A stretch of DNA of 27,604 nt from Thermoleophilia bacterium UBA2241 (GTDB taxonomy: Bacteria; Actinomycetota; Thermoleophilia; UBA2241), in assembly GCA_002347645.1 (NCBI GenBank), contig DDYF01000058.1, positions 1 to 27,604 on the forward strand, in the 5' to 3' direction. The notes below the pieces were generated by a model. It saw only the letters and a program-made list of their open reading frames with translations. It did no database searches and was not told where the DNA came from. This document shows positions 1-7,512 of the stretch, one piece after another. Numbering within the stretch: position 1 is the first letter of the stretch; every line of letters starts with the position of its first letter. The position numbers and the translations under genes are program-made.

Positions 1-51
1 CTGCCCGGCGATCCGCGCCCGCCTCCTCGGTCAGGCTGTGCGCCTGGCATG

Positions 52-85
52 GGCCCGCCTCGCTCCGCACTGAGCGAAGCGGGCC
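52..85. terminator. GC-rich stem-loop, possible terminator of an upstream gene
   Basis: Positions 52-58 (GGCCCGC) pair with 79-85 (GCGGGCC), and 60-64 (TCGCT) pair with 73-77 (AGCGA). There is one C-A mismatch and an 8-nt loop at 65-72. No T-run follows, as in I-shaped hairpins common in high-GC actinobacteria. It sits just upstream of the first complete gene and could end a gene off the left edge. One plus-strand frame open from base 2 stops with TGA at 71-73, inside the hairpin, and may be that gene's last codons, but 23 residues are too few to identify it. Confidence 0.4.
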
Positions 86-124
86 GACCGTTTGCCGGCC
101 CCAGTGCGCGGGCAAGCACCGCGC

Positions 125-913
125 ATGGATGCGAGCCCAACTGCGGGCGGCCGGCGGCAGCCGGCGATCTTCATCGGCCACGGCTCGCCCATGAACATCG
201 TCGCCGACAACGCCTACACACGAGACCTCGAGGCACTCGGGACCGCGCTGGCGAAGCCGCGCGCGGTCCTCGTCGTGTCGGCGCACTGGCTGACGCGCGG
301 CACCTTCGTCGGCAAGGATGAGACGAATCTCACGACCTACGACTTCTCCGGGTTCCCCGAGGAGCTCTACGAGAAGCGGTATCCCGCCCCGGGCGCGCCC
401 GACGTCGCGCAGCGCGTCGTCGAGCTGACGGGCGGCGCGGTGCGGGCCGCGTCACGCGGTCTCGATCACGCCGCCTGGGCGCCGCTGATCCGCATTTGGC
501 CGGAGGCCGACGTCCCGGTGCTCGAGCTGAGCCTCGACCTCGCCGCTCCGCCGACTGACCACTACGCGCTCGGACGTGCCCTCGCTCCCCTGCGCGACGA
601 GGGAGTGCTGCTCATGGGCAGCGGCAACGTGGTGCACAATCTGGGCGCCGTCGACTGGGACGAGCTCGCGGCGCCGTTCGACTGGGCGCTCGCGTTCGAC
701 GCGTTCGTCTTTGAGGCGGCAGCCGAGCGGAGGCACCAGGACCTCGTCGACTGCCTTCGGCATCCGCTCGGCCGCATGGCCGCGCCGACGCCCGACCACT
801 ACCTGCCGCTGCTCTCCGTCCTCGGCGCCCAGCAGGAAGACGAGCCCGTGACGACACTCCACGCGAGCATCCAGCACGGCAGTGTGTCGATGCGCTGCTT
901 GCGCGTGGGTTGA
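125..913 (+). CDS. YgiD/DODA-type extradiol dioxygenase family protein
   Basis: This 262-residue protein belongs to the LigB-like class III extradiol ring-cleavage dioxygenase family, close to 4,5-DOPA dioxygenase YgiD. Visible family motifs are GHGSPM near residue 19, VSAHW near 54, DHAAWAPL in the middle, GSGNVVHNL, and a late HYLPLL. The histidines at 19 and 54 and those in the later motifs are the expected Zn/Fe ligands. The enzyme is cytosolic. In related proteins it cleaves catechol-like substrates, though the physiological substrate of most bacterial members is unknown. I prefer the ATG at 125, because homologues begin shortly before the PAIFIGHG strand; an in-frame start at 92 would add 11 unconserved residues. 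It appears to be a single-gene unit, with the next gene carrying its own promoter-like sequence. Confidence 0.85.
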   Translation: MDASPTAGGRRQPAIFIGHGSPMNIVADNAYTRDLEALGTALAKPRAVLVVSAHWLTRGTFVGKDETNLTTYDFSGFPEELYEKRYPAPGAPDVAQRVVELTGGAVRAASRGLDHAAWAPLIRIWPEADVPVLELSLDLAAPPTDHYALGRALAPLRDEGVLLMGSGNVVHNLGAVDWDELAAPFDWALAFDAFVFEAAAERRHQDLVDCLRHPLGRMAAPTPDHYLPLLSVLGAQQEDEPVTTLHASIQHGSVSMRCLRVG

Positions 914-929
914 GCCCGACGCGCCCGGG

Positions 930-959
930 CTGACGCGGGCGGCCCCGGTGCAGTACGCT
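930..959 (+). promoter_or_regulatory. Candidate promoter giving a leaderless transcript
   Basis: A -35-like CTGACG at 930-935 is followed, after 18 nt, by a -10-like TACGCT at 954-959. The GTG start at 967 lies 7 nt past the -10, where transcription would begin. No Shine-Dalgarno sequence precedes that GTG, so the mRNA is probably leaderless. Confidence 0.45.
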
Positions 960-966
960 CGCCCGC

Positions 967-2136
967 GTGATCGCCGCCGCGCCGCAGGATTCTGCCACCC
1001 CCACCGCACGCGACGTCCCGATATCGCCGTTCCTGAGTGCGAAGTTGCGCGCGCTCATGTGGCTCGCGGTCGTCGCGGTCGTGTTCGTTCACGCCTACAA
1101 CCTCGGCAGCCGCGTGCTCGCCGGCGAGAACGCTGGAGACGTTCCCGGCGCGGCCGGTGCCGTCGGCTTCGTCGAGTACCTCGTCTCCCAGACGCTGACG
1201 CGCTGGCCGGCGGCACTGTTCTTCGCCATCTCCGGCTTCCTGTTCTTCCGCAACTTGACGCCCGGCATCGCGCAGTACCTCGAGAAGTGGCGCCGCCGCG
1301 GACGGACGCTCGTCCTTCCCTACCTGCTATGGAGCGTGTGGGGTTTGCTCGTCTACCTGCTCCTCCACGTGCTGCCGGGATCGAGCCGGTACGTGAGCCA
1401 CGGAGCGATCGACGCCATGGACGCCGCCACAGTCGTCGACCGGCTCCTCCTCCACCCTGTCGCGTATCCGTTGTGGTTCCTTCAGGCGCTCGTCGTGTGT
1501 CTGGTGCTCGCGCCCCTCATCGCCTGGCTCGTTCGGGTCGTCTCCTGGGCGGCGCTCGTGCCGTTCGCGGTGCCGTGGCTCATGGACGTGGACGTCGGCC
1601 TCGGGGACTACGTCCAGTTCAAGGCGCTGCTGTTCTTCACGCTGGGAGCGGCCATCGCGACGCACCTGCGGCAAGGTAAGGCCGTCCCGGCGACGGGCGC
1701 GGACGGCCCCGCCACGTCGGCCGCCCTCGGGCGATGGCTCTTGCCGCTGTTCGTCGTCGCGTGCGTGGTCTTCACGGCGACGCTCCGCGGCGACGAGAGC
1801 TGGGCCGTCGGCCTGGTGCACAAGCTGCTCATGTGTCTCGCCGTCGCGGCGCTCTGGTTCGGCTACGACGCCTACCTCTCCGGCCTGGCGCGGCGGCGGT
1901 GGGTCACCGCGACCGCAGCCTTCACCTTCTTCGTCTTCGCCGCTCACGAGCCGCCGCTCATGATCTTCAAGCGCCTGCTGCTGCACGCCGGCGGCGGGCC
2001 GGCGGCGAGCGACGCAGTCGTCCTCGCCGCGTACTTCGTCGCGCCTGTCGCCACGATCGCCTTGTGCCTCTGCGCCGGCTGGGCCCTGCGCCGATGGGCG
2101 CGGCCCGTGTACGCGGTGCTGACCGGCGGCCGCTGA
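967..2136 (+). CDS. Acyltransferase 3 family integral membrane protein
   Basis: The 389-residue protein has about ten hydrophobic segments and the acyltransferase-3 layout: an early VVAVVFVHAYNL helix carrying the conserved histidine, then a PAALFFAISGFLFF helix, then PYLLWSVWGLLVYLLL. Family members transfer acetyl, succinyl or other acyl groups from the cytoplasm to extracytoplasmic sugars, lipids or antibiotics. The substrate cannot be told from sequence. The GTG at 967 has no ribosome-binding site and lies 7 nt after a -10-like element, which fits leaderless translation. The gene stands alone between the dioxygenase and the purine cluster. The many long antisense frames across it are GC-driven shadows. 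Confidence 0.82.
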   Translation: MIAAAPQDSATPTARDVPISPFLSAKLRALMWLAVVAVVFVHAYNLGSRVLAGENAGDVPGAAGAVGFVEYLVSQTLTRWPAALFFAISGFLFFRNLTPGIAQYLEKWRRRGRTLVLPYLLWSVWGLLVYLLLHVLPGSSRYVSHGAIDAMDAATVVDRLLLHPVAYPLWFLQALVVCLVLAPLIAWLVRVVSWAALVPFAVPWLMDVDVGLGDYVQFKALLFFTLGAAIATHLRQGKAVPATGADGPATSAALGRWLLPLFVVACVVFTATLRGDESWAVGLVHKLLMCLAVAALWFGYDAYLSGLARRRWVTATAAFTFFVFAAHEPPLMIFKRLLLHAGGGPAASDAVVLAAYFVAPVATIALCLCAGWALRRWARPVYAVLTGGR

Positions 2137-2154
2137 GCGCCACCCGTCCCGTCG

Positions 2155-2183
2155 TTTACGCGACGTCCCGCCGCCGATAGACT
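2155..2183 (+). promoter_or_regulatory. Candidate sigma-70-type promoter of the purine cluster
   Basis: TTTACG at 2155-2160 and TAGACT at 2178-2183 are separated by exactly 17 nt. Each matches the sigma-70 consensus at 4 of 6 positions. The predicted start near 2190 leaves a leader of about 100 nt before the purD ATG. I recognise no purine riboswitch core in that leader. Confidence 0.45.
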
Positions 2184-2289
2184 CACAAGGTCGCCGGCAG
2201 GTCCTCGGGACGCGACCGACCGGCGCATCCGATCGCTTCGCGCGCCGCCGGCGGTGCCGTGCGCGCGGGCAGGTGACGAAGGAGGACGC

Positions 2290-3642
2290 ATGCGGGTGCT
2301 CGTGGTCGGCGGCGGCGGCAGGGAGCACGCCCTCGTCCATTCGTTCGTCCGGTCGAGCCTCACGCCGCAGGTGTTCTGCGCGCCGGGCAACGCCGGCATC
2401 GCCGCCGAGGCCGACTGCGTGCCGATCGGCGCCGAGGACGTCCCCGCGCTTCTCGACTTCGCCGCCAGGGAACGACCTGACCTCACTGTAGTGGGTCCCG
2501 AAGCGCCACTCGTCGCCGGCATCACCGACCTCTTCCGCGAGCGCGACCTTCTCGTGTTCGGCCCCGACGCCCACGCCGCGCGCATGGAAGGCAGCAAGCT
2601 CTTCGCGAAGGAAGTCATCGGCGAGGCCGGCGCGCCGACCGGCGCCTACACTCGCCACGCGACCGCCGAGTCGGCGCACGCCGCGCTCGCCCGCCTGGAG
2701 AGCTATCCCGTCGTGATCAAGGCCGACGGCCTCGCCGCCGGCAAGGGCGTGATCATCGCCAGGACCGCCGCCGAGGCGCGCGCCTCCGTCGACGACATGC
2801 TCGTGGCGAAGTCGTTCGGCACCGCCGGCGACGTTGTGCTGGTCGAGGAGCACCTGGTCGGCAGCGAGGTCTCACTGCTCGTCCTGTGCGACGGTGAGAC
2901 GGCCGTGCCGCTGGCGCCGGCCCAGGACTACAAGCGCATCTTCGCCGGCGACCAGGGCCCGAACACCGGCGGCATGGGCAGTTACTGCCCAGTCCCGGGT
3001 TTCGAGCGGAAGGCGGTCGACGCGGCCATGGACCAGGTCGTCGAGCCCGTGCTCGCCACGCTGAAGCGGCGCGGCATCGCGTACCGCGGGGTCCTCTACG
3101 CCGGGCTCATCGTCACCACCGACGGCACGAAGGTCCTCGAGTTCAACTGCCGGTTCGGCGACCCCGAGACGCAAGCCGTCCTGCCGCGCCTGCAGAGCGA
3201 CCTGCTGGAGCTGTGCCTGGCCGCCGCCAAGGGCGAGCTCGCCGGCGCGACGCCGGTCTGGACGCCGCAGGCGTGCGTCGCCGTCGTCCTGGCCTCCGCC
3301 GGGTACCCGGCGTCGAGCCACAAGGGCGACGTGATCGAGGGGCTCGACAGCGTGGCGACCACGGACGGCGTGACCGTGTACCACGCGGGGACCGCGTTCG
3401 CCGGCGGCACTTCGGCAGGCGGCGCTGCCGCAGGCGCGGGTACCGCCCGCCGCGACGTCGTCACAGCCGGCGGCCGCGTCCTCGCCGTGAGCGCGCTGGG
3501 CGACGGCTTCGCGGCCGCCCGCCAGCGCGCGTACGAAGCCGTCGCTCGCATCCGCTTCGACGGCATGCAGTCCCGCCCCGACATCGCCGAGCGCGCCGTT
3601 CGCGCCGAAGCAGGCGAGGCCAGTCTGTTCCCCGCCTCGTAG
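2290..3642 (+). CDS. purD: Phosphoribosylamine-glycine ligase (GAR synthetase)
   Basis: PurD joins 5-phosphoribosylamine and glycine using ATP, the second step of de novo purine synthesis, in the cytosol. The 450-residue product opens with the family signature MRVLVVGGGGREHAL. An ATP-grasp domain follows, with KADGLAAGKGV, the DYKRIFAGDQGPNTGGMGSY segment and the FNCRFGDPETQ metal/ATP-binding motif. An AIR-synthase-like C-terminal domain ends the protein. I chose the ATG at 2290 because GAAGGAGG lies just upstream; an in-frame start at 2254 would add 12 unconserved residues. It is the first gene of a cluster with purE 25 bp downstream. It ends in TAG, which matters because this genome probably also decodes UAG as pyrrolysine. 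Confidence 0.97.
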   Translation: MRVLVVGGGGREHALVHSFVRSSLTPQVFCAPGNAGIAAEADCVPIGAEDVPALLDFAARERPDLTVVGPEAPLVAGITDLFRERDLLVFGPDAHAARMEGSKLFAKEVIGEAGAPTGAYTRHATAESAHAALARLESYPVVIKADGLAAGKGVIIARTAAEARASVDDMLVAKSFGTAGDVVLVEEHLVGSEVSLLVLCDGETAVPLAPAQDYKRIFAGDQGPNTGGMGSYCPVPGFERKAVDAAMDQVVEPVLATLKRRGIAYRGVLYAGLIVTTDGTKVLEFNCRFGDPETQAVLPRLQSDLLELCLAAAKGELAGATPVWTPQACVAVVLASAGYPASSHKGDVIEGLDSVATTDGVTVYHAGTAFAGGTSAGGAAAGAGTARRDVVTAGGRVLAVSALGDGFAAARQRAYEAVARIRFDGMQSRPDIAERAVRAEAGEASLFPAS

Positions 3643-3667
3643 ACCGCCCGTCCGAGAGGAGCACACG

Positions 3668-4117
3668 GTGGAGAAGACCAGCACCGAGGTCGAGGCCCTG
3701 TTGCAGAGCATCGACATGAGCCCGCCGCTCGTCGGGGTCGTGATGGGCAGCGAGAGCGACCGCGAGGTCATGCAGAAGGCCTGCGACGAGCTCGACGAGC
3801 GCCGCATCCGCTACGAGGTCAACGTGCTCTCCGCCCACCGCACACCGGACAAGGTCGCGGAGTACGCGAAGACGGCTCAGGCGCGCGGCCTCAAGGTCAT
3901 CGTCGGCGGGGCCGGGAAGGCGGCGGCGCTGCCCGGCGTCCTCGCCGCCTACACCAACCTGCCCGTCATCGGCGTGCCGATCAAGACGAGCGACCTCGGC
4001 GGCCTCGACTCCCTGCTGAGCATCGTGCAGATGCCGCCCGGCGTGCCCGTGGCGTGCGTCGCCATCAACGGCGGGCGCAACGCGGCGATCCTCGCCGCGA
4101 AGATCCTCGACGTCTGA
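3668..4117 (+). CDS. purE: N5-carboxyaminoimidazole ribonucleotide mutase, class I PurE
   Basis: PurE class I interconverts N5-CAIR and CAIR in purine synthesis and normally works with PurK, which is not in this window. The 149-residue product carries GVVMGSESDREVM, the VLSAHRTPDK motif with the catalytic histidine, the VIVGGAGKAAALPGV loop and the C-terminal VAINGGRNAAILAAKIL. The GTG at 3668 has GAGAGGAG about 6 nt upstream and is preferred. An in-frame ATG at 3716, 16 codons later, lies closer to the conserved core and is the alternative. The gene lies 25 bp after purD and shares its operon. Confidence 0.96.
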   Translation: MEKTSTEVEALLQSIDMSPPLVGVVMGSESDREVMQKACDELDERRIRYEVNVLSAHRTPDKVAEYAKTAQARGLKVIVGGAGKAAALPGVLAAYTNLPVIGVPIKTSDLGGLDSLLSIVQMPPGVPVACVAINGGRNAAILAAKILDV

Positions 4118-4122
4118 CGATC

Positions 4123-4130
4123 AAGGAGGA
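4123..4130 (+). promoter_or_regulatory. Strong Shine-Dalgarno for a 31-codon ORF
   Basis: AAGGAGGA at 4123-4130 is the best ribosome-binding match in the purine cluster. It sits 5 nt before a GTG at 4136 that opens a 31-codon frame. This spacing is the main evidence that the short frame is translated. Confidence 0.7.
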
Positions 4131-4135
4131 ACGAC

Positions 4136-4231
4136 GTGGACCCAAGATCGATGGCGCGGCTGCTCTATCTCGCCGTCGCCGTCATCGGCGTGCTGCTTCT
4201 GTACGTCGCCATTCGCGCCGCGTTGAGCTGA
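4136..4231 (+). CDS. Small single-pass membrane protein (31 aa) in the purine cluster
   Basis: A 31-codon frame with a GTG start and TGA stop begins 18 bp after purE and ends 45 bp before ridA. The product starts MDPRSMARLLYL and continues as one hydrophobic helix (about residues 8-27, LLYLAVAVIGVLLLYVAIRA). It would be an N-in or N-out single-span peptide with basic residues on both sides. Evidence for expression is the near-perfect AAGGAGGA 5 nt upstream and its position inside a tight cluster. I do not recognise a family. It may be an uncharacterised small membrane protein, or a translated spacer that couples purE to ridA. Confidence 0.6.
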   Translation: MDPRSMARLLYLAVAVIGVLLLYVAIRAALS

Positions 4232-4276
4232 CGGGCGCCGCCGGTGACCCCGGCCGCGCCCGCGAAGGGAGCCGCA

Positions 4277-4657
4277 ATGGACATGCAGACGATCGCCTCG
4301 CCCAAGGCCACACCGGCCATCGGCCCGTACTCGCCGGCCCTCGCCGTCGGCGACTTCGTGTTCGTCTCGGGCCAGGTGCCCCTCGACCATGAAGGCAAGA
4401 TCGGTGCGATCGTGGCGCCCGACCAGGCGCGCGTGTCGCTCGAGAACATGACAGCCCAACTGGCCGAGGCGGGCCTCGGCATGGACGCCGTCGTCAAGAC
4501 GACGATCTTCCTCACCAACATGGACGACTTCGCCGCCGTCAACGACGTCTACGCGCAGTTCTTCACGCCGCCGTACCCGGCGCGTTCCACGGTCGAAGTC
4601 ACGCGTCTGCCCAAGAACGTCAAGGTCGAGATCGAGGCCATCGCCGTTCGCGGCTGA
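4277..4657 (+). CDS. ridA: RidA/YjgF/YER057c/UK114 family enamine/imine deaminase
   Basis: RidA-type proteins hydrolyse reactive enamine/imine intermediates such as 2-aminoacrylate released by PLP enzymes, and form cytosolic trimers. The 126-residue product has the family start (IASPKATPAIGPYSPALAVGDFVFVSGQVPLD), the central VVKTTIFLTNMDDFAAVNDVY and the C-terminal motif YPARSTVEVTRLPKNVKVEIEAIA, which includes the conserved arginine and the usual final strand. The ATG at 4277 follows GAAGGGAG; an in-frame start at 4244 would add 11 unconserved residues. Its place between purE and purB recalls known links of this family to purine metabolism: Bacillus YabJ with PurR, and Salmonella YjgF with phosphoribosylamine. 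A purine-related role here is inferred from position. Confidence 0.93.
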   Translation: MDMQTIASPKATPAIGPYSPALAVGDFVFVSGQVPLDHEGKIGAIVAPDQARVSLENMTAQLAEAGLGMDAVVKTTIFLTNMDDFAAVNDVYAQFFTPPYPARSTVEVTRLPKNVKVEIEAIAVRG

Positions 4658-4782
4658 CGCGGCGGACCGAGAGCGTCGTCAACGCCCGCGCGGCGGCCGC
4701 GGCGCGGCGGTGTGAGACAATCGCCGCGTCACCGCCCACCTGCGGCCGCCGTCGCGGCCGCTCGCGAACCACGGAGGGCACC

Positions 4783-6090
4783 ATGATCGAGCGCTACACC
4801 CTGCCCGAGATGGGCGCCGTCTGGACCGAGCAGGCCAAGATGCAGGCCTGGCTCGACGTCGAGATCGCCGCCGTCAAGGCGTGGAACAAGCTCGGCAAGG
4901 TGCCCGACGAGGCGGTCGCCGAGATCGAGGCCAAGGCTGCCTTCGACGTCGCGCGCGTCGTCGAGATCGAGGCGACGACCAACCACGACGTCATCGCCTT
5001 TCTCACCAACGTCGCCGAGTACGTCGGCGAGGCCAGCAAGTACGTCCACTACGGCATGACCTCGAGCGACATGCTCGACACCGGCCTCGCCCTGCAGATC
5101 AAGCGCGCCGGGACGCTTCTCGAGAAGGACCTGGGCGACCTCGGGACCGTGCTCAAGCGGCGCGCGTTGGAGTTCCGCGACACCGTCCAGGTGGGCCGGA
5201 CCCACGGCATCCACGCCGAGCCGATCACGTTCGGGATGAAGCTCGGCATGTGGGCCTTCGAGGTGCAGCGGCACCTCGAGCGCGTGCGGCGCGTGACGGC
5301 GCTCGCCGCCGTCGGCAAGCTGAGCGGCGCGGTCGGCGCCTACAACAACATCGACCCGCGCGTCGAGGAGCTCGTCTGCGAGGAGCTCGGCATCGGCTAC
5401 GAGCCGATCTCCAACCAGGTCGTGCAGCGCGACCGGCACGCCGCCTTCCTGAGCTGCCTCGCCATCGTCGGCGCGAGCCTCGAGAAGTTCGCCCTCGAGG
5501 TGCGGCACCTGCAGCGCACCGAGGTGCGCGAGGCGGAGGAGGCCTTCGGCAAGGGCCAGAAGGGCTCCTCGGCCATGCCCCACAAGCGCAACCCGATCCT
5601 GAGCGAGCGCATGGCAGGCTGCGCCCGCGTGCTGCGCGGCAACGCCCTTGTCGGCATGGAGAACGTCGCCCTCTGGCACGAGCGCGACATCAGCCACAGC
5701 TCGGCCGAGCGCATCGTCTTCCCCGACAGCTGCATCCTGCTCGACTACATGCTGCAGAAGACGACGAAGCTCATCGGCGGCCTGGTCGTCGACGAGGCGC
5801 GCATGCTGGCCAACCTCGGCCAGTCGCAGCGCCTCGTCTTCAGCGGGGCCGTCCTCCTCGCGCTCGTCGACAAAGGCATGCTGCGCGAGGACGCCTACCG
5901 CGTAGTGCAGGACTCGGCGATGCAGGCTTGGCGCGAGGGCGTCGACTTCGGCGAGCTCATCAAAGCCAACGCCGAGGCGATGGCTGTGATACGCCCGGAG
6001 GAGGTCGACGCCGCCATGGACCCAGACCAGTACAAGGCGGGGCGCGCTGTCATCTTCGCGCGCCTGGAGGCGCTCAGCTTCCGGTCCTGA
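4783..6090 (+). CDS. purB: Adenylosuccinate lyase
   Basis: PurB removes fumarate twice in purine synthesis, from SAICAR and from adenylosuccinate, as a cytosolic homotetramer. The 435-residue product has the fumarase/aspartase superfamily landmarks: TSSDMLDTGLALQ near residue 94, GRTHGIHAEPITFGMK near 140, and the signature GSSAMPHKRNP from residue 261, with the catalytic serine at 263. It starts with MIERYTLPEMGAVWTEQ, as in bacterial PurB of the 430-residue class. The ATG at 4783 follows a CGGAGGG site. It lies 125 bp after ridA, so it may share the upstream transcript or have its own promoter in that gap. Confidence 0.97.
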   Translation: MIERYTLPEMGAVWTEQAKMQAWLDVEIAAVKAWNKLGKVPDEAVAEIEAKAAFDVARVVEIEATTNHDVIAFLTNVAEYVGEASKYVHYGMTSSDMLDTGLALQIKRAGTLLEKDLGDLGTVLKRRALEFRDTVQVGRTHGIHAEPITFGMKLGMWAFEVQRHLERVRRVTALAAVGKLSGAVGAYNNIDPRVEELVCEELGIGYEPISNQVVQRDRHAAFLSCLAIVGASLEKFALEVRHLQRTEVREAEEAFGKGQKGSSAMPHKRNPILSERMAGCARVLRGNALVGMENVALWHERDISHSSAERIVFPDSCILLDYMLQKTTKLIGGLVVDEARMLANLGQSQRLVFSGAVLLALVDKGMLREDAYRVVQDSAMQAWREGVDFGELIKANAEAMAVIRPEEVDAAMDPDQYKAGRAVIFARLEALSFRS

Positions 6091-6238
6091 CGAACCGGCG
6101 CCGCAGGTGGCCGGGCCGTGCGTCGCGAACGTACGCGCTACAGGCACGGCCGTTCCGGCCGATACCTGAGCCTGAGACGCCCCGCAGGTGGGGCGGCACC
6201 GGCTCCGGGAGCCCAGAGCCACACCGGGAGGCGATAGC

Positions 6239-6985
6239 ATGGCGATCTGCGCCACGTGCGGCAAGGAGATCCGCGACGACATCTGGACGTGCGGGTTCTG
6301 CGGCGCGCCCGTCGCGCGATCGGCATCGGGCGACGCCGGCGGCGGCGAGGACAGCGCCTACGGCGCCGAGGGGTACAACCCGTACGCAGGCCAGGTCGCA
6401 GCGGGCACGGGCGCCTACGGGAGCACGACGACTTCGTACGGCAGCGCGCCCGAGGGCTTGACGCCGTACGGCACACCCATGCCCCAGGCCGCGCCCGCCT
6501 CGTCCGGCGGCCTCTCCCCGGCCGTCAAGTACGCCCTGGTCTTCGCCGGCGTGGCCGTCATCGCCATCGTCGCCGTGTGGTTCTTCGTCCTTCGCGGCGC
6601 CGGCGGCGGCGACCAGTTTCTCGGCACGTGGAACGCCGTCCAGAACGGCCAGGGGGGTCTCGTCATCGTGCGTGGCGACGACGGCCTCGAGGTGAGCATG
6701 ATCGGCACCGACCAGGAGCGCGTCGGACCCCTCAAGACCGAGCTCGACGGCGACGAGCTCGAGGTGAAGCTCGAGGCCGCCGGAGGAGACGAGACCGACG
6801 AGGCGGCGATCGACCTCGTGCGTGCGCTCTTCGAGGCGACCGTCGAGGACTTCAAGATGACGCTCCGCGTACGCGAGGCCGACGGGCATCTCGTGATGAG
6901 CGTGGCCGGCAAGGTGAAGTCCGGCGGCAGCGAGGCCGCCATGCCGGACACCGAGTTCGTGAAGACGAGCGGCGGGACCACGTAG
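6239..6985 (+). CDS. Zinc-ribbon, single-span membrane protein with a C-terminal GTW domain
   Basis: The 248-residue protein starts with a zinc ribbon (Cys4, Cys7, Cys18, Cys21; CxxC-x10-CxxC). A Gly/Tyr/Ser/Pro-rich linker follows to about residue 90, then one transmembrane helix (about 96-117, ALVFAGVAVIAIVAVWFFVL). The C-terminal domain of about 125 residues starts DQFLGTWNAV. The ribbon should be cytoplasmic and the C-terminal domain outside. That domain resembles the one after the membrane helix in the 8937 protein: FLGTW then GGLVIVRGDDGLEVSMIGTD, against FVGTW then GGLVVSLRDGDFTVAVFDTD. The ATG at 6239 follows GGGAGG. The stop is TAG. I do not recognise a named family. A sensor, regulator or lipocalin-like binding role is possible but unsupported. 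Confidence 0.72.
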   Translation: MAICATCGKEIRDDIWTCGFCGAPVARSASGDAGGGEDSAYGAEGYNPYAGQVAAGTGAYGSTTTSYGSAPEGLTPYGTPMPQAAPASSGGLSPAVKYALVFAGVAVIAIVAVWFFVLRGAGGGDQFLGTWNAVQNGQGGLVIVRGDDGLEVSMIGTDQERVGPLKTELDGDELEVKLEAAGGDETDEAAIDLVRALFEATVEDFKMTLRVREADGHLVMSVAGKVKSGGSEAAMPDTEFVKTSGGTT

Positions 6986-7041
6986 ACACCCTCGCTATCT
7001 TGGGCACCGCCGTCCCCGGGGCGAGGTTGTAGAGTGGGGCC

Positions 7042-7059
7042 GGCGACCGGCGGGTCGCC
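7042..7059 (+). promoter_or_regulatory. Hairpin at the predicted 5' end of the cytochrome c mRNA
   Basis: GGCGACC at 7042-7048 pairs perfectly with GGTCGCC at 7053-7059 across a 4-nt loop. A -10-like TAGAGT lies at 7030-7035, so transcription would start near 7042, at the base of the stem. It may be an mRNA-stabilising 5' hairpin or a dyad operator. No clear -35 was found. Confidence 0.35.
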
Positions 7060-7092
7060 ATGCAGCGACGGTGACGACCGGACGGAGGCACC

Positions 7093-7470
7093 ATGCGCAC
7101 GACCCTTGTGCTTCTCGCGCTCTGCGCGACAGCCGCCGTTGGACTGGCGGCGTGCGGCAGTGCCGACGAGGCGGCGCCGACGACGCCGGCGGCCCCCTCG
7201 ACGACGGTGATGGCCTCCCCCACCACGCCGCCGGCATCGTCGCCCGCGCAAGCCGGCTTCGACGCGGCCGCCCTCTTCGCGGCGAACTGCGCCGGGTGCC
7301 ACGATGCCGACGGCAGCGGGGGCAGCGGACCCGATCTGCGCGGCGAGGACGACGTCCCGGGCATCGCGGGGCAGATCCGCACGGGCGACGGAGCCATGCC
7401 CTCGTTCGCGGGAGAGCTGACCGACGCGGAGATCGACGCGCTCGCGGCGTACGTCGCCACGGAGCTGTAA
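7093..7470 (+). CDS. Lipoprotein c-type cytochrome
   Basis: The 125-residue product has a lipoprotein signal peptide ending in the lipobox LAAC (Cys near residue 18), then a Thr/Pro/Ala-rich tether. A compact class I cytochrome c domain follows, with the heme-binding motif CAGCH and a plausible methionine ligand in GDGAMPSF. The C-terminal helix LTDAEIDALAAYVATEL is typical of the cytochrome_CBB3 family. It should be lipid-anchored on the outer face of the membrane, shuttling electrons in respiration. The ATG at 7093 follows ACGGAGG. Partners are not visible in the window: flanking genes encode a zinc-ribbon membrane protein and aroA, neither of them respiratory. It is one of three genes here ending in TAA. 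Confidence 0.9.
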   Translation: MRTTLVLLALCATAAVGLAACGSADEAAPTTPAAPSTTVMASPTTPPASSPAQAGFDAAALFAANCAGCHDADGSGGSGPDLRGEDDVPGIAGQIRTGDGAMPSFAGELTDAEIDALAAYVATEL

Positions 7471-7512
7471 GGCGCGATCCGCCTCCGACACGCAGAGCGG
7501 ACGGTCCCACAC

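Noticed and set aside
2184..2289. Purine riboswitch before purD
   Set aside because: No conserved purine-riboswitch core or three-way junction could be recognised in the short leader.
1327..2853. Long minus-strand frame of 508 aa, and similar ones at 4729-6282, 6415-8838, 7884-10361 and 23565-26423
   Set aside because: They lie antisense to confidently assigned genes and have the Arg/His/Gly-rich composition of GC-driven shadow frames.
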